Below are positions 54,084 to 62,980 of a stretch of 64,000 nucleotides of DNA, piece by piece. A program made the translations under genes and the position numbers. The notes under the pieces are model-generated. The model worked only from the letters and a program-made list of their open reading frames with translations, made no database searches and was not told where the DNA came from. The stretch's first letter is position 1; each line of letters begins with the position of its first letter. The stretch lies in NCBI RefSeq assembly GCF_900143065.1, contig NZ_FRCX01000012.1, forward strand, positions 1 through 64,000, read 5' to 3'. Source of the stretch: Duganella sacchari. Lineage in GTDB: Bacteria; Pseudomonadota; Gammaproteobacteria; Burkholderiales; Burkholderiaceae_D.

Positions 54084-55628
54084 ATGACAGAACCGCGCTT
54101 GCAGATGCTGGGCATCTCCAAGATGTATCCCTCGGTGGTGGCCAACGCCGAGATCAACCTGACGGTGATGCCGGGCGAGATTCATGCCGTGCTGGGCGAG
54201 AACGGCGCCGGCAAGAGCACGCTGATGAAGATTATCTATGGCGTGGTCAAGCCGGACGAGGGCCAGATCATGTGGGAGGGCCGCCAGGTCCACATCCATT
54301 CACCGCACGATGCGCGCAAGCTGGGCATCGGCATGGTGTTCCAGCATTTCGCCCTGTTCGAGACGCTGACGGTGGCCGAGAACATCGCGCTGGCGCTGGA
54401 TGACAAGGTGTCGCCTGCGGCGCTGGCGCCGCGCATCAAGGCGGTGTCGGAGCAGTATGGCTTGCCGCTGGACCCGCAGCGGCTGGTGCATAGCATGTCG
54501 GTCGGCGAGCGGCAGCGCGTGGAGATTGTGCGCTGCCTGCTGCAATCGCCCAAGCTGCTCATCATGGACGAGCCGACGTCGGTGCTGACGCCGGATGCGG
54601 TGCTCAAGCTGTTTGAGTCCTTGCGCCGTCTGGCGGCGGAGGGCGTCAGCATTCTGTATATCAGCCACAAGCTCGATGAGATCCAGGCGCTGTGCGACAA
54701 GGCCACGGTGCTGCGCGGCGGGCGCGTGTCCGGCACGGCGCTGCCGAAGCAGGAAAGCGCCCGGTCGCTGGCGGAGCTGATGATCGGCCGCGAGCTGCCA
54801 GTCTGCGTGCACAAGCCGCGTGAGCCGGGCGAGGTGCGGCTGCTGCTCGATCAGCTCAACGTCGACAGTGACGATCCGTTCGGCACCCGGCTCAAGGATG
54901 TGAGCCTGGCGCTGCGCAGTGGCGAGATCGTCGGCATCGCCGGCATCTCGGGCAACGGCCAGCAGGAGCTGCTGAAGGCCATCTCCGGCGAGCGCCTGCT
55001 GCGTGCGCGGCAGGGAACGATACAACTCGGCGAACGCGATGCCGGCATGCTCAGTGCGGCGCAGCGCCGCGAGCTGGGACTGGGCTTCGTGCCCGAAGAG
55101 CGGCTGGGGCGTGGTGCGGCGCCTGACCTGTCGCTGGCGGACAACGCGCTGCTGACCGGCTACATTACGGCAGCGGGCACCGGCATGGTCCGGCATGGCC
55201 TGATACAGCGTGGCGCAGTGCGGGCGTTTGCGCAGAAGGTCATCGAACGCTTCAAGGTCAAATGCGGTGGCGACGCTTCGGCGGCGGCCTCGCTCTCCGG
55301 CGGCAATCTGCAAAAATTCATTGTTGGCCGCGAGATTCTGCTGGCGCCGAAAGTGGTGGTGTTTGCGCAGCCGACGTGGGGCGTGGACATCGGCGCGGCC
55401 ATGCTGATACGCCAGGCCATCATCGATATGCGCGACCAGGGCGTGGCGGTGCTGGTGTTGTCCGAAGAGCTGGACGAACTGTTCATGATGAGTGACCGCA
55501 TCGCCGTGCTGGCCGATGGCCGCCTGTCGCGCGCCGTGCCCGCAGCAGCTACCAGCATCAACCAGATCGGCGTGTGGATGAGCGGCGATTTCGATTACCA
55601 GGGAGCGCCAGAATATGTCCAGGCTTGA
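54084..55628 (+). CDS. ABC transporter ATPase, nucleoside/BMP type (two ATPase domains)
   Basis: A 514-aa fused ATPase of the Rbs/Nup type. The first nucleotide-binding domain has Walker A GENGAGKS (38-45), signature MSVGERQRVEI and Walker B LLIMDEP. The second (about 265-510) has GISGNGQQELL in place of a canonical Walker A and signature LSGGNLQKFIVGREI. The ATG at 54084 follows AGGGAAGG; longer frames start upstream of the operator. It powers the permeases encoded next, and the BMP protein encoded divergently supplies the substrate. Confidence 0.93.
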   Translation: MTEPRLQMLGISKMYPSVVANAEINLTVMPGEIHAVLGENGAGKSTLMKIIYGVVKPDEGQIMWEGRQVHIHSPHDARKLGIGMVFQHFALFETLTVAENIALALDDKVSPAALAPRIKAVSEQYGLPLDPQRLVHSMSVGERQRVEIVRCLLQSPKLLIMDEPTSVLTPDAVLKLFESLRRLAAEGVSILYISHKLDEIQALCDKATVLRGGRVSGTALPKQESARSLAELMIGRELPVCVHKPREPGEVRLLLDQLNVDSDDPFGTRLKDVSLALRSGEIVGIAGISGNGQQELLKAISGERLLRARQGTIQLGERDAGMLSAAQRRELGLGFVPEERLGRGAAPDLSLADNALLTGYITAAGTGMVRHGLIQRGAVRAFAQKVIERFKVKCGGDASAAASLSGGNLQKFIVGREILLAPKVVVFAQPTWGVDIGAAMLIRQAIIDMRDQGVAVLVLSEELDELFMMSDRIAVLADGRLSRAVPAAATSINQIGVWMSGDFDYQGAPEYVQA

Positions 55629-56691
55629 ACGTCGTCCCGAACCCTCGCGCCGCATGATGCTGGCGTCGCCGCTGATTGCGGCGGCAGCCATGCTGGTGAC
55701 TGGCTCGATGCTGTTCTTCTTCCTCGGGCAGGAACCGCTGCATGCGTTCTATGTCTACTTTATCAAACCGTGGACCACCTTGTACGGTGTGGGCGAGCTG
55801 CTATTGAAGGCGACGCCGCTGATATTGTGCGGCGTTGGCCTGGCGATCGGTTTTCGCGCCAACGTCAACAACATCGGCGCCGATGGCCAGCTGACGATAG
55901 GCGCCATCTGTGCCGGCGCGGTCGCACTGTATTTCGATGAGGTGCAAGCGTGGTGGGTGCTGCCCTTGATGCTGCTGGCGGGCGCGCTGGGCGGCATGCT
56001 GTGGGCGGCAATACCGGCCTTGCTGCGCACGCGCTTCAACACCAGCGAAATTCTGGTCAGCCTGATGCTGGTGTATGTGTCGTATCACTGGCTCAGCTAT
56101 CTGGTGCATGGTCCGATGCGCGACCCGGCCGGGTTCAACTTTCCGCAGTCGAAGATGTTCAGCGAGTCGGCGACCTTGCCGCTGCTGGTGGAGGGCTTGC
56201 GCGTGAATGCCGCGTTGATCCTGTCCCTGCTGGCGGCCGGTGCGGCGTGGTTCTTCTGCCAGCATACGTTTGCAGGCTACCGCATGCAGGTCAGCGGCAT
56301 GGCGCCTGCAGCGGCGCTGTATGCGGGCTTCAGCGAGCCGCGCAATGTGTGGCTTGCCTTCATGGTCAGCGGTGCGCTGGCCGGCGTGGCCGGCGTGGGC
56401 GAGGTGGCGGGGCCGCTGGGGCAGTTGCAACCATCGGTATCGCCAGGCTACGGCTTCGCAGCGATTATCGTGGCCTACGTCGGGCGCCTGCATCCGCTCG
56501 GCGTGGTGTTGTCGGCGGTGCTGATGTCGCTGCTGTATATCGGCGGCGAGGCGGCGCAGATCGAGCTGGGCGCACCGTCGGCCGTCACCGGCATCTTCCA
56601 GGGACTGCTGCTGTTTTATCTGCTGGCGGCAGATCTGTTCATTCACTATCGCATCAAGCCGCACCAGCGCGCGGCGGGAGTCACCGCATGA
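55615..56691 (+). CDS. ABC transporter permease, nucleoside type (subunit 1)
   Basis: A 358-aa membrane protein with about nine helices. ILCGVGLAIGFRANVNNIGADGQLTIGAI is the region typical of BMP-type permeases (quoted parts: GLAIGFRANVNNIGADGQL). It overlaps the ATPase gene by 14 nt and the second permease by 4 nt. It forms one half of the heterodimeric channel. Confidence 0.92.
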   Translation: MSRLERRPEPSRRMMLASPLIAAAAMLVTGSMLFFFLGQEPLHAFYVYFIKPWTTLYGVGELLLKATPLILCGVGLAIGFRANVNNIGADGQLTIGAICAGAVALYFDEVQAWWVLPLMLLAGALGGMLWAAIPALLRTRFNTSEILVSLMLVYVSYHWLSYLVHGPMRDPAGFNFPQSKMFSESATLPLLVEGLRVNAALILSLLAAGAAWFFCQHTFAGYRMQVSGMAPAAALYAGFSEPRNVWLAFMVSGALAGVAGVGEVAGPLGQLQPSVSPGYGFAAIIVAYVGRLHPLGVVLSAVLMSLLYIGGEAAQIELGAPSAVTGIFQGLLLFYLLAADLFIHYRIKPHQRAAGVTA

Positions 56692-57614
56692 TGACCACGG
56701 AATTGTTGATCGCTTTCCTTGCCAGCACCGCAGGCGCGGCGACGCCGCTGGTGGTGGCATCCATGGGGGAACTGGTGACCGAACGCTCGGGCGTACTCAA
56801 TCTGGGCCTGGAAGGCATGATGCTGATGGGCGCGGTGGTTGGCTTTGGCGTCACGCTCGGCACTGGCAGCATGGTGCTTGGCCTGCTTGCAGCGGCAGCG
56901 GCGGGCATGCTGATGTCGCTGGTGTTTGGCTTCCTGGTGCTGACGCTGCAAACCAATCAGGTCGCCACAGGCCTTGCGCTGACCCTGTTCGGCCTCGGCG
57001 CGTCGGCGTTTCTGGGCCGTGGCTTTGTCGGGCAGACGGTGGAGCCGATGCCGCATCTGAGTTTCCCGGTGCTGTCGGACCTGCCGTTTATCGGGCCGCT
57101 GCTGTTCCGCTTTGATGCGATGGTGTATGCCTCGGTGGCGCTGGTGCTGCTGATCGGCTGGATGCTGGCGCGGACGCGGCTGGGTCTTGTCATCCGCGCC
57201 GTGGGCGAGTCGCCGCATAGCGCCCATGCGATCGGCTTCCCGGTGATAGGCCTGCGTTATGGCACGGTGTTGTTCGGCGGTGCGCTGGCTGGTCTGGGCG
57301 GGGCTTATCTGTCGCTGGCGCTGACGCCGATGTGGGTAGAGGGCATGACGGCAGGCCGCGGCTGGATCGCCCTGGCGCAGGTGGTGTTCGCAACGTGGAA
57401 ACCGCGCGGCGTGTTGATTGGTGCGTACCTGTTTGGCGGTGTCACGGTGCTGCAGTTTCATGGGCAGGGCATGGGGCTGGCGATACCGTCGGAGTTTTTG
57501 TCGATGCTGCCTTACCTTGCGACCATCGTGGTGCTGGTGATTATCTGCCGTAATCCGCAAACAATCTTGCTCAATAAGCCAATGTCGTTGGGCCAGCACT
57601 TCAAACCAGATTGA
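56688..57614 (+). CDS. ABC transporter permease, nucleoside type (subunit 2)
   Basis: A 308-aa membrane protein. The ATG at 56688 overlaps the first permease's stop and follows GGGAG by 7 nt. The family region reads LVTERSGVLNLGLEGMMLMG, and NPQTILLNKP lies near the C-terminus. The long frame open upstream is a shadow of subunit 1. It completes the nucleoside ABC importer. Confidence 0.92.
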   Translation: MMTTELLIAFLASTAGAATPLVVASMGELVTERSGVLNLGLEGMMLMGAVVGFGVTLGTGSMVLGLLAAAAAGMLMSLVFGFLVLTLQTNQVATGLALTLFGLGASAFLGRGFVGQTVEPMPHLSFPVLSDLPFIGPLLFRFDAMVYASVALVLLIGWMLARTRLGLVIRAVGESPHSAHAIGFPVIGLRYGTVLFGGALAGLGGAYLSLALTPMWVEGMTAGRGWIALAQVVFATWKPRGVLIGAYLFGGVTVLQFHGQGMGLAIPSEFLSMLPYLATIVVLVIICRNPQTILLNKPMSLGQHFKPD

Positions 57615-57623
57615 GTGTTGTAT

Positions 57624-57663
57624 TTGTCGCAAAAATGCGGCATTGCGACAATTGGTGATTTTT
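57624..57663 (+). terminator. Terminator after the nucleoside ABC operon
   Basis: Eight-base arms TTGTCGCA/TGCGACAA (57624-57631 and 57644-57651) with a 12-nt loop begin 10 bp after the permease stop. A run of six Ts follows at 57658-57663. Confidence 0.65.
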
Positions 57664-57755
57664 TGGCACTCAAAATGCTTCTATTCTGATCTGCGGCGCC
57701 CCCCAGACCCCGGTTCGCCTCCCTACTTACCCTAAAATCAAGTAAAGGAGCCGTT

Positions 57756-59408
57756 ATGCGCGTCAATGCACCGGTTACGCAGAAAGAGTACGTGATGGAG
57801 GATGGGCGCACCATCGTTTCCAGCACCGATTTGCAGGGCAATATCAATTACGCCAATCCCTACTTCATTGAGGCTAGCGGCTTTACCGAAGAAGAACTGA
57901 TCGGCGCACCGCAGAATATCGTGCGCCACCCCGACATGCCGGTGGAGGCCTTCGCCGATTTGTGGAGCACCATCAGAAGCGGCATGCCGTGGACCGGTCT
58001 GGTAAAAAACCGTTGCAAGAACGGCGATTTCTACTGGGTGTTGGCCAACGTGACGCCGGTGATTGAAAATGGCAAGCCAGTCGGCTATCTCTCCGTGCGC
58101 ACCAAGCCTTCGCGCGATCAGGTGCGTGAGGCCGATGCGGCATACCGCGAAATCAGGGCCGGCAATCCACGCCATCTTCGGATTGTGAATGGACGGGTTG
58201 CGGCGACCGGCATCCTGGCCCGCATGAAGGAGATGCTGCGCACTTCCTTGTCGACCCAGATTGCCTTCGCCACCACACTGCTGGTTGGTGTGCTGGCTGT
58301 GCTCACGGTAGCCCTGCTGGCGATGGAAGACGCCACTGTCGCCGGCGCGCATCACTGGCTGGGCGGCGCGGCGCTGGTCGCGATGGCGGGCATGCTGGCG
58401 TTTGGCCGCAGTCTGTATGTGCATGTCGCGCTGCCGTTGCGGCAGGCCACACGCTGCGCGCGCATGATGGCCGGCGGCGACCTGACTGCTTCGATCAAGA
58501 TTGACCGTGATGATGAAGTAGGCCAGTTGCTGGCGGCACTGCGGCAGACCAATATCAACCTGCACAGCATCATTGGCGATGTGCGCGCCAACTTTGATGA
58601 GATCTCGGTCGCCACCGACGAAATCGCGGACGGCAATATGGATTTGTCGGGCCGCACGGAGTCGCAGGCTTCCAGCCTGCAGCAGACGGCATCCAGCATG
58701 GAGGAGTTGACGGCAACGGTGCAGCAGAGCGCGACCAGCGTGGCCAGTGCCAACCAGCTGGCCGAGCGCGCGCGTGAAGTGGCGACGCAGGGCGGTACCA
58801 TTGTGTCGCAGGTGGTGAGCACCATGGATGACATCAGCGCCTCGTCCAACAAGATTCTCGACATCATTGGGCTCATCGACGGCATCGCCTTCCAGACCAA
58901 CATCCTGGCGTTGAATGCGGCGGTGGAGGCGGCGCGCGCCGGTGAGCAGGGTCGCGGCTTTGCCGTTGTCGCCACCGAGGTGCGCGGACTGGCGCAGCGC
59001 TCCGCCACCGCCGCCAAAGAGATCAAGGAACTCATCGATACTTCGATACAGAAGGTGCAGGTGGGCACCACACTGACCAATAGTGCGGGCGTGACGATGA
59101 ACGAGGTGATTCAATCGGTATGCCGGGTGTCCGAAGTGATGGGCGAGATTTCCAATTCCACGCGCGAGCAAAGCAGCGGCATCGGCCAGGTGAATGAGGC
59201 GGTCATCAAAATCGACGACATCACGCAGCAGAACGCGGCGCTGGTGGAGCAGGCGGCTGCCGCTGCGGGCAACCTGGCGCAGCAGACGCGCTGCGTGTCG
59301 CAGGCGATGGCCGTGTTCAAGCTGCAGCATGGCGTCAGCGCACCGCGCAAGCGCGCACCATCGCCACGCTCTCCGGCCACGCAAAAGGCGCCGCTGCAGC
59401 TGCATTGA
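57756..59408 (+). CDS. Aer-like methyl-accepting chemotaxis protein with PAS sensor
   Basis: A 550-aa chemoreceptor. AAAGGAG precedes the ATG. The N-terminal PAS domain (about 10-115) has TDLQGNINYANPYFIEASG and the Aer-type NIVRHPDMP followed by GLVKNRCKNGDFYWV. A pair of membrane helices (about 168-215), a HAMP-like region and a long signalling coiled coil follow. The hairpin tip reads GRGFAVVATEVRGLAQRSA. This layout resembles aerotaxis or energy taxis receptors. The protein ends in a basic Ser/Pro tail without the NWETF-type docking pentapeptide. Confidence 0.9.
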   Translation: MRVNAPVTQKEYVMEDGRTIVSSTDLQGNINYANPYFIEASGFTEEELIGAPQNIVRHPDMPVEAFADLWSTIRSGMPWTGLVKNRCKNGDFYWVLANVTPVIENGKPVGYLSVRTKPSRDQVREADAAYREIRAGNPRHLRIVNGRVAATGILARMKEMLRTSLSTQIAFATTLLVGVLAVLTVALLAMEDATVAGAHHWLGGAALVAMAGMLAFGRSLYVHVALPLRQATRCARMMAGGDLTASIKIDRDDEVGQLLAALRQTNINLHSIIGDVRANFDEISVATDEIADGNMDLSGRTESQASSLQQTASSMEELTATVQQSATSVASANQLAERAREVATQGGTIVSQVVSTMDDISASSNKILDIIGLIDGIAFQTNILALNAAVEAARAGEQGRGFAVVATEVRGLAQRSATAAKEIKELIDTSIQKVQVGTTLTNSAGVTMNEVIQSVCRVSEVMGEISNSTREQSSGIGQVNEAVIKIDDITQQNAALVEQAAAAAGNLAQQTRCVSQAMAVFKLQHGVSAPRKRAPSPRSPATQKAPLQLH

Positions 59409-59440
59409 TATCATGTCGCTTTCTACAAGCGGCATGGATC

Positions 59441-59749
59441 ATGGGGCACACGGTTACGCTGGCGGGGCAGGGATGGTGTTTTGAGGCGGAGGCGCCGGCA
59501 ACGGTGCTGGAGGCGGCTGAACGCGCCGGCATACGCTTGCCCAGCTCCTGCCGCAATGGCACGTGCCGTACCTGCATCTGCCTGGCCAGCAGCGGCACGG
59601 TGCATTACAAGATCGAATGGCCCGGACTCAGCGCCGACGAAAAGCGCGAGGGCTATATCCTGCCTTGCGTGGCGATGGCCGACACCGATCTGACTATTGA
59701 ATCGCCCGCCGCCGGTAAGCTCCCGGCCCCACGCCGTACTGACGTTTGA
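59441..59749 (+). CDS. Plant-type [2Fe-2S] ferredoxin
   Basis: A 102-aa soluble electron carrier. The cluster ligands are Cys37, Cys42, Cys45 (C-x4-C-x2-C in SCRNGTCRTC) and Cys76 (YILPCVA). The ATG at 59441 gives a compact ferredoxin; a frame open 12 codons earlier has no better ribosome-binding site. The 3' end overlaps the convergent AraC gene by 56 nt. It might serve an oxygenase such as the Rieske protein at 50069, but no linkage is seen. Confidence 0.85.
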   Translation: MGHTVTLAGQGWCFEAEAPATVLEAAERAGIRLPSSCRNGTCRTCICLASSGTVHYKIEWPGLSADEKREGYILPCVAMADTDLTIESPAAGKLPAPRRTDV

Positions 59750-60602
59750 AGGCGCGGTTGAAGGCGGCTTCCGACTGGTAGCCGACGGCCTCACCGACTT
59801 CGCCGGCGGCGCGGCCATCGTCCAGCATGCGGGCGGCGCGCGCCATGCGCAGCTGCGTCAGCACGTCAGCTGGCGTGGCATTGGCCGCCTGCTTGAACAG
59901 GCGCGCAAATGTGGCGCGCGACATATGACTGGCTTCTGCCAGTTCTTCCAGCGTCCAGGGTTTTTCCGGCGCCGCCAGCATGCCGTTGATGGCCGCTTGC
60001 AGGCGGCGCTCGGCCAGCACGCCAAACAGCCCGGGCACGGCCAGCGCCTGTTCCAGCCAGGTGCGGATCAGCAGCGCAAACAGGGCCGACGCCAGCTGGC
60101 GCACGATGGCTTCCGAACCGCCGCGTGGCGTCTCGGTTTCTTCCTGCAGCATACGCATCAGGTGGCGCAGGCTTTGGGCATCGGGCCGGCCGGCGGTATG
60201 CACCACCAGCACTGGCGGCAGCGCCGCCAGCAGTCCGGCGCTGCCGTTGCTATCGAAGTGGAATTCGCCGCACAGGATGTCGGTCTGCGGACCGGCGCCG
60301 TCATTGCTCTCGACGCGCAACAGGCCCGGTGTGCTGTGCAGCGGTGTGGCCTGTTCGATATCGCCGATATGCAGACGGTGTGCAGCGCCGTGCGGGAAGA
60401 CGATGATGTCGCCCGTTTGCAGTGCCAGGCTGCCGCTGCCGGCGCCCTCGGCCAGTGCTTCGCCGCGCACGATCAGGTGGTAAGGAGCGATGCCGTGCGG
60501 CGCGCCGTCATGGTCCATGACCCACGGTGCGCCAAAGCGGCAGCGGGTGTCGAGCGCAGTGCGCACGGGATAAAGGGAGAGCAGGTGGCTAAGCGAGTCC
60601 AT
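59694..60602 (-). CDS. AraC-family transcriptional regulator with cupin sensor domain
   Basis: A 302-aa regulator. The N-terminal domain (about 1-190) is cupin-like (GDIIVFPHGAAHRL, LLCGEFHFD-type ILCGEFHFD). Two helix-turn-helix motifs fill about 200-298: LEELAEASHMSRATFARLF and VGEAVGYQSEAAFNRAFKRQYG. The ATG at 60602 is preferred; a TTG three codons earlier is the alternative. It is divergent from the AhpD-like gene 112 bp away, which it most likely activates. Confidence 0.9.
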   Translation of the reverse strand: MDSLSHLLSLYPVRTALDTRCRFGAPWVMDHDGAPHGIAPYHLIVRGEALAEGAGSGSLALQTGDIIVFPHGAAHRLHIGDIEQATPLHSTPGLLRVESNDGAGPQTDILCGEFHFDSNGSAGLLAALPPVLVVHTAGRPDAQSLRHLMRMLQEETETPRGGSEAIVRQLASALFALLIRTWLEQALAVPGLFGVLAERRLQAAINGMLAAPEKPWTLEELAEASHMSRATFARLFKQAANATPADVLTQLRMARAARMLDDGRAAGEVGEAVGYQSEAAFNRAFKRQYGVGPGAYRRRAIQ

Positions 60603-60714
60603 GGCGGGCAAATGAGACGATGGAGCAAATTATAGAGCAGATCCGGCATTCATCATCGCAGGCGACGGGCCTAGACTGTCTTCCATACCAACTTACCTTG
60701 AAAGGAAACAGATC

Positions 60715-61251
60715 ATGTCCCGTTTGTTCACCCAACCCGTATCGGAAGCCACCGGCCATGCAGCGCAGCTGTTCACCGCCATCAAAGGCGCGATTGGCAA
60801 AGTGCCCAATGCTTATGTCGCCGTCGGCACGAACAGCCCGGTGGCGCTGGAAGCTGCGCTGAACCTGGACGGCGCGCTGCGTAAAAGCAGCTTGAGCGCG
60901 CAGGAAATCGAAGTGGTCAAACTGGCGGTCAGCCAGGATGCGCGGTGCGACTACTGCCTGGCGGCGCACACGCTGATGGGCGGCAAGGCGGGCCTCAGCG
61001 CTGACGCCATCCAGGGCGTGCGCCATGGCCGCGCGACCGGGGATGCGCGGATCGATGCACTGGCCAGCTTTGTGCACGCGGTGGCCCGCACCAGTGGCGA
61101 TGTGCCGGCGGAGGTGGTGCTGGCGGTGAAGCAGGCGGGCTACAGCGATGCGCAGATCACCGATGCCCTGCTGGCGGTTGCCTCCATCACGTTCACCAAT
61201 CTGTTCAACCGCGTGAATGTGACGGCGCTGGACTTCCCGCCTGCACCGTAA
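60715..61251 (+). CDS. AhpD-like carboxymuconolactone decarboxylase-family protein
   Basis: A 178-aa protein of the AhpD/CMD fold. The redox motif is Cys78-Asp-Tyr-Cys81 followed by His85 (CDYCLAAH), with helices typical of the family. AAAGGAAA precedes the ATG. Members reduce peroxides or disulfides. Divergent AraC regulation is common for these genes. Confidence 0.88.
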   Translation: MSRLFTQPVSEATGHAAQLFTAIKGAIGKVPNAYVAVGTNSPVALEAALNLDGALRKSSLSAQEIEVVKLAVSQDARCDYCLAAHTLMGGKAGLSADAIQGVRHGRATGDARIDALASFVHAVARTSGDVPAEVVLAVKQAGYSDAQITDALLAVASITFTNLFNRVNVTALDFPPAP

Positions 61252-61557
61252 TCAATCCTTTTTGCGGAGGCGGCTCAGCAGCGCCTCCGTAGCCTGGTTG
61301 AGCGGGACTTCATGCTGGCGCAGCAGCTGCACATGCAGCACCAGGTTTTCCAGTACCAGCTTGGCTGCTACGGCCAGCAGGGTCAGATGCTTGTCTTCTG
61401 CGCTGAAATTTTCCATTGCGTCCGCCATCTCGCACAGATGGTTGGCGATCAGTCCGCGTAATTCTTCCTCTTTAAACGGCAGGTCGGCGAAATCGATGGG
61501 GTCTTCTTTTTCGACTTCCTGCATCAACAGTTCCAGCTCTTGCGGGGTAATCGACAT
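61252..61557 (-). CDS. Small acidic helical protein of unknown function
   Basis: A 101-aa protein that I do not recognise. It is acidic at the N-terminus (ELELLMQEVEKEDPIDF) and mostly helical, with a Leu-rich middle (LLAVAAKLVLENLVLHVQLL). There is no signal peptide or cysteine-based motif beyond one Cys in HLCEM. The ATG at 61557 has GGAG 7 nt upstream. It diverges from the MoaD-like gene at 61618 with a 60-bp gap. Confidence 0.72.
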   Translation of the reverse strand: MSITPQELELLMQEVEKEDPIDFADLPFKEEELRGLIANHLCEMADAMENFSAEDKHLTLLAVAAKLVLENLVLHVQLLRQHEVPLNQATEALLSRLRKKD

Positions 61558-61617
61558 GCGCGACTCCAGTGGTTGAGGCGATTTCATTTTAGCCGCAATC
61601 GGCATAGAATCTGGCAG

Positions 61618-61887
61618 ATGGCGCATCTGATTTTTACACAGCAATTAGGACGCTTCATGCCCGTGCCGCAGGTGGAGACCCGCGCGGCCGATCTGCGCAG
61701 CGCCCTTGATGCCTGCTTTGCCGACCATCCGCGGCTGCGCGGCTACGTGCTCGACGAGCAGGGCTGTCTGCGCGAGAACGTGGTGATCTTTATCGACGGC
61801 CAGCGCGCCCGTGACCCTAAGCGGCTCGACGACGCGCTCGCGCCACAATCCCAGGTCTATATTCTGCAAGCACTGTCAGGAGGCTGA
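61618..61887 (+). CDS. MoaD/ThiS-like ubiquitin-fold protein ending in Gly-Gly
   Basis: An 89-aa protein with a beta-grasp pattern. The region LRENVVIFIDGQRARDPKRLDDAL matches the ThiS/MoaD fold in spaced positions (NVVIFIDG, LDDALAP). It ends in LSGG, the C-terminal diglycine used for adenylation and sulfur transfer or conjugation. It is not near molybdopterin or thiamine genes. The beta-propeller gene begins 1 bp after its stop, so the two probably form one unit. Confidence 0.85.
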   Translation: MAHLIFTQQLGRFMPVPQVETRAADLRSALDACFADHPRLRGYVLDEQGCLRENVVIFIDGQRARDPKRLDDALAPQSQVYILQALSGG

Positions 61888-61888
61888 T

Positions 61889-62980
61889 ATGTCTGATCGC
61901 GCCTATATCGCGACGCGCAAGGGTTTGTTCGAGGTCTACCGCACGCATGAGGCGTGGCTGCTCGATCAGCAGCACTTTCTGGGCGATCCGGTGTCGATGG
62001 TGCTGCCGGACCGGCGCGATGGCACGCTGTATGCGGCGCTGAACCTGGGCCACTTCGGCGCCAAGCTGCACCGGCGCGATGCCGGCAGTATGGACTGGGT
62101 GGAGGTGGCCGCGCCCGCGTTTCCCGTCAAGCCGGTCGATAGTACCGATCCCGTGGACTGGACGGTCAGGCAGATCTGGTCGCTGGCGGCGGGTGGCCCG
62201 GATGAGCCGGGCGTGCTCTGGGCCGGAACGCTGCCGGGTGCCCTGTTCCGCTCGGCAGACCGCGGCGACAGCTGGCAGCTGGTGGACGCCTTGTGGAATG
62301 TGCCGGAACGCGCCAAATGGATGGGCGGCGGCTATGACGTGCCCGGTATCCATAGCATCTGTGTGGATCCGCGCGATAGCCGGTCGGTGCTGGTGGGGGT
62401 GTCCTGCGGTGGCGCCTGGCTGACCACCGATGGCGGCGCCAGCTGGTCGCTGCGCGCCAAGGGCATGAGTGCAAGCTATATGCCGCCCGAGCTGCAGGCG
62501 GTGCAGGAAGTCCAGGACCCGCACCGCATCGTGCGCTGCGCGGCCGAGCCGGACAAGCTGTGGTGCCAGCATCACAACGGTATCTGGCGTAGCGTCGATA
62601 ACGGCGCCAACTGGAGCGAGATCAGGCCGGCGGCGCCGGTATCCAACTTTGGCTTCGTGACGGCCGTGCATCCGCAGGATGGCGAGACGGCCTGGTTTGT
62701 GCCGGCCGAGGCGGACAGCAAGCGCATCCCGCCCCATGCTTCGCTGGCGGTCACGCGCACCACGGATGGCGGCAAGAGCTTTGTCGCCTGGCGCGGCGGC
62801 TTGCCGCATGAGCATTGCTACGACCTGGTGTACCGTCACGGCCTGGCCGTCAGCGACGATGGCCAGATACTGCTGATGGGATCGACCACGGGCGGCGCCT
62901 GGCTGTCGGAAGACGGCGGCGGCCAGTGGCAGACCATCTCCACGACCTTGCCGCCGATTTACTCGGTGGCGTTTGCGTAG
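61889..62980 (+). CDS. BNR/sialidase-like beta-propeller protein
   Basis: A 363-aa cytoplasmic-looking protein without signal peptide. Repeated Asp-box motifs (SADRGDSW, TTDGGASW, SVDNGANW, TTDGGKSF, SEDGGGQW) indicate a six- or seven-bladed propeller of the sialidase/YCF48 type. AGGAGG lies 6 nt before the ATG. No sialidase catalytic arginine set can be shown, so enzymatic activity is uncertain. Coupling to a MoaD/ThiS-like gene is notable. The last 22 nt overlap the convergent TetR gene. Confidence 0.85.
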   Translation: MSDRAYIATRKGLFEVYRTHEAWLLDQQHFLGDPVSMVLPDRRDGTLYAALNLGHFGAKLHRRDAGSMDWVEVAAPAFPVKPVDSTDPVDWTVRQIWSLAAGGPDEPGVLWAGTLPGALFRSADRGDSWQLVDALWNVPERAKWMGGGYDVPGIHSICVDPRDSRSVLVGVSCGGAWLTTDGGASWSLRAKGMSASYMPPELQAVQEVQDPHRIVRCAAEPDKLWCQHHNGIWRSVDNGANWSEIRPAAPVSNFGFVTAVHPQDGETAWFVPAEADSKRIPPHASLAVTRTTDGGKSFVAWRGGLPHEHCYDLVYRHGLAVSDDGQILLMGSTTGGAWLSEDGGGQWQTISTTLPPIYSVAFA

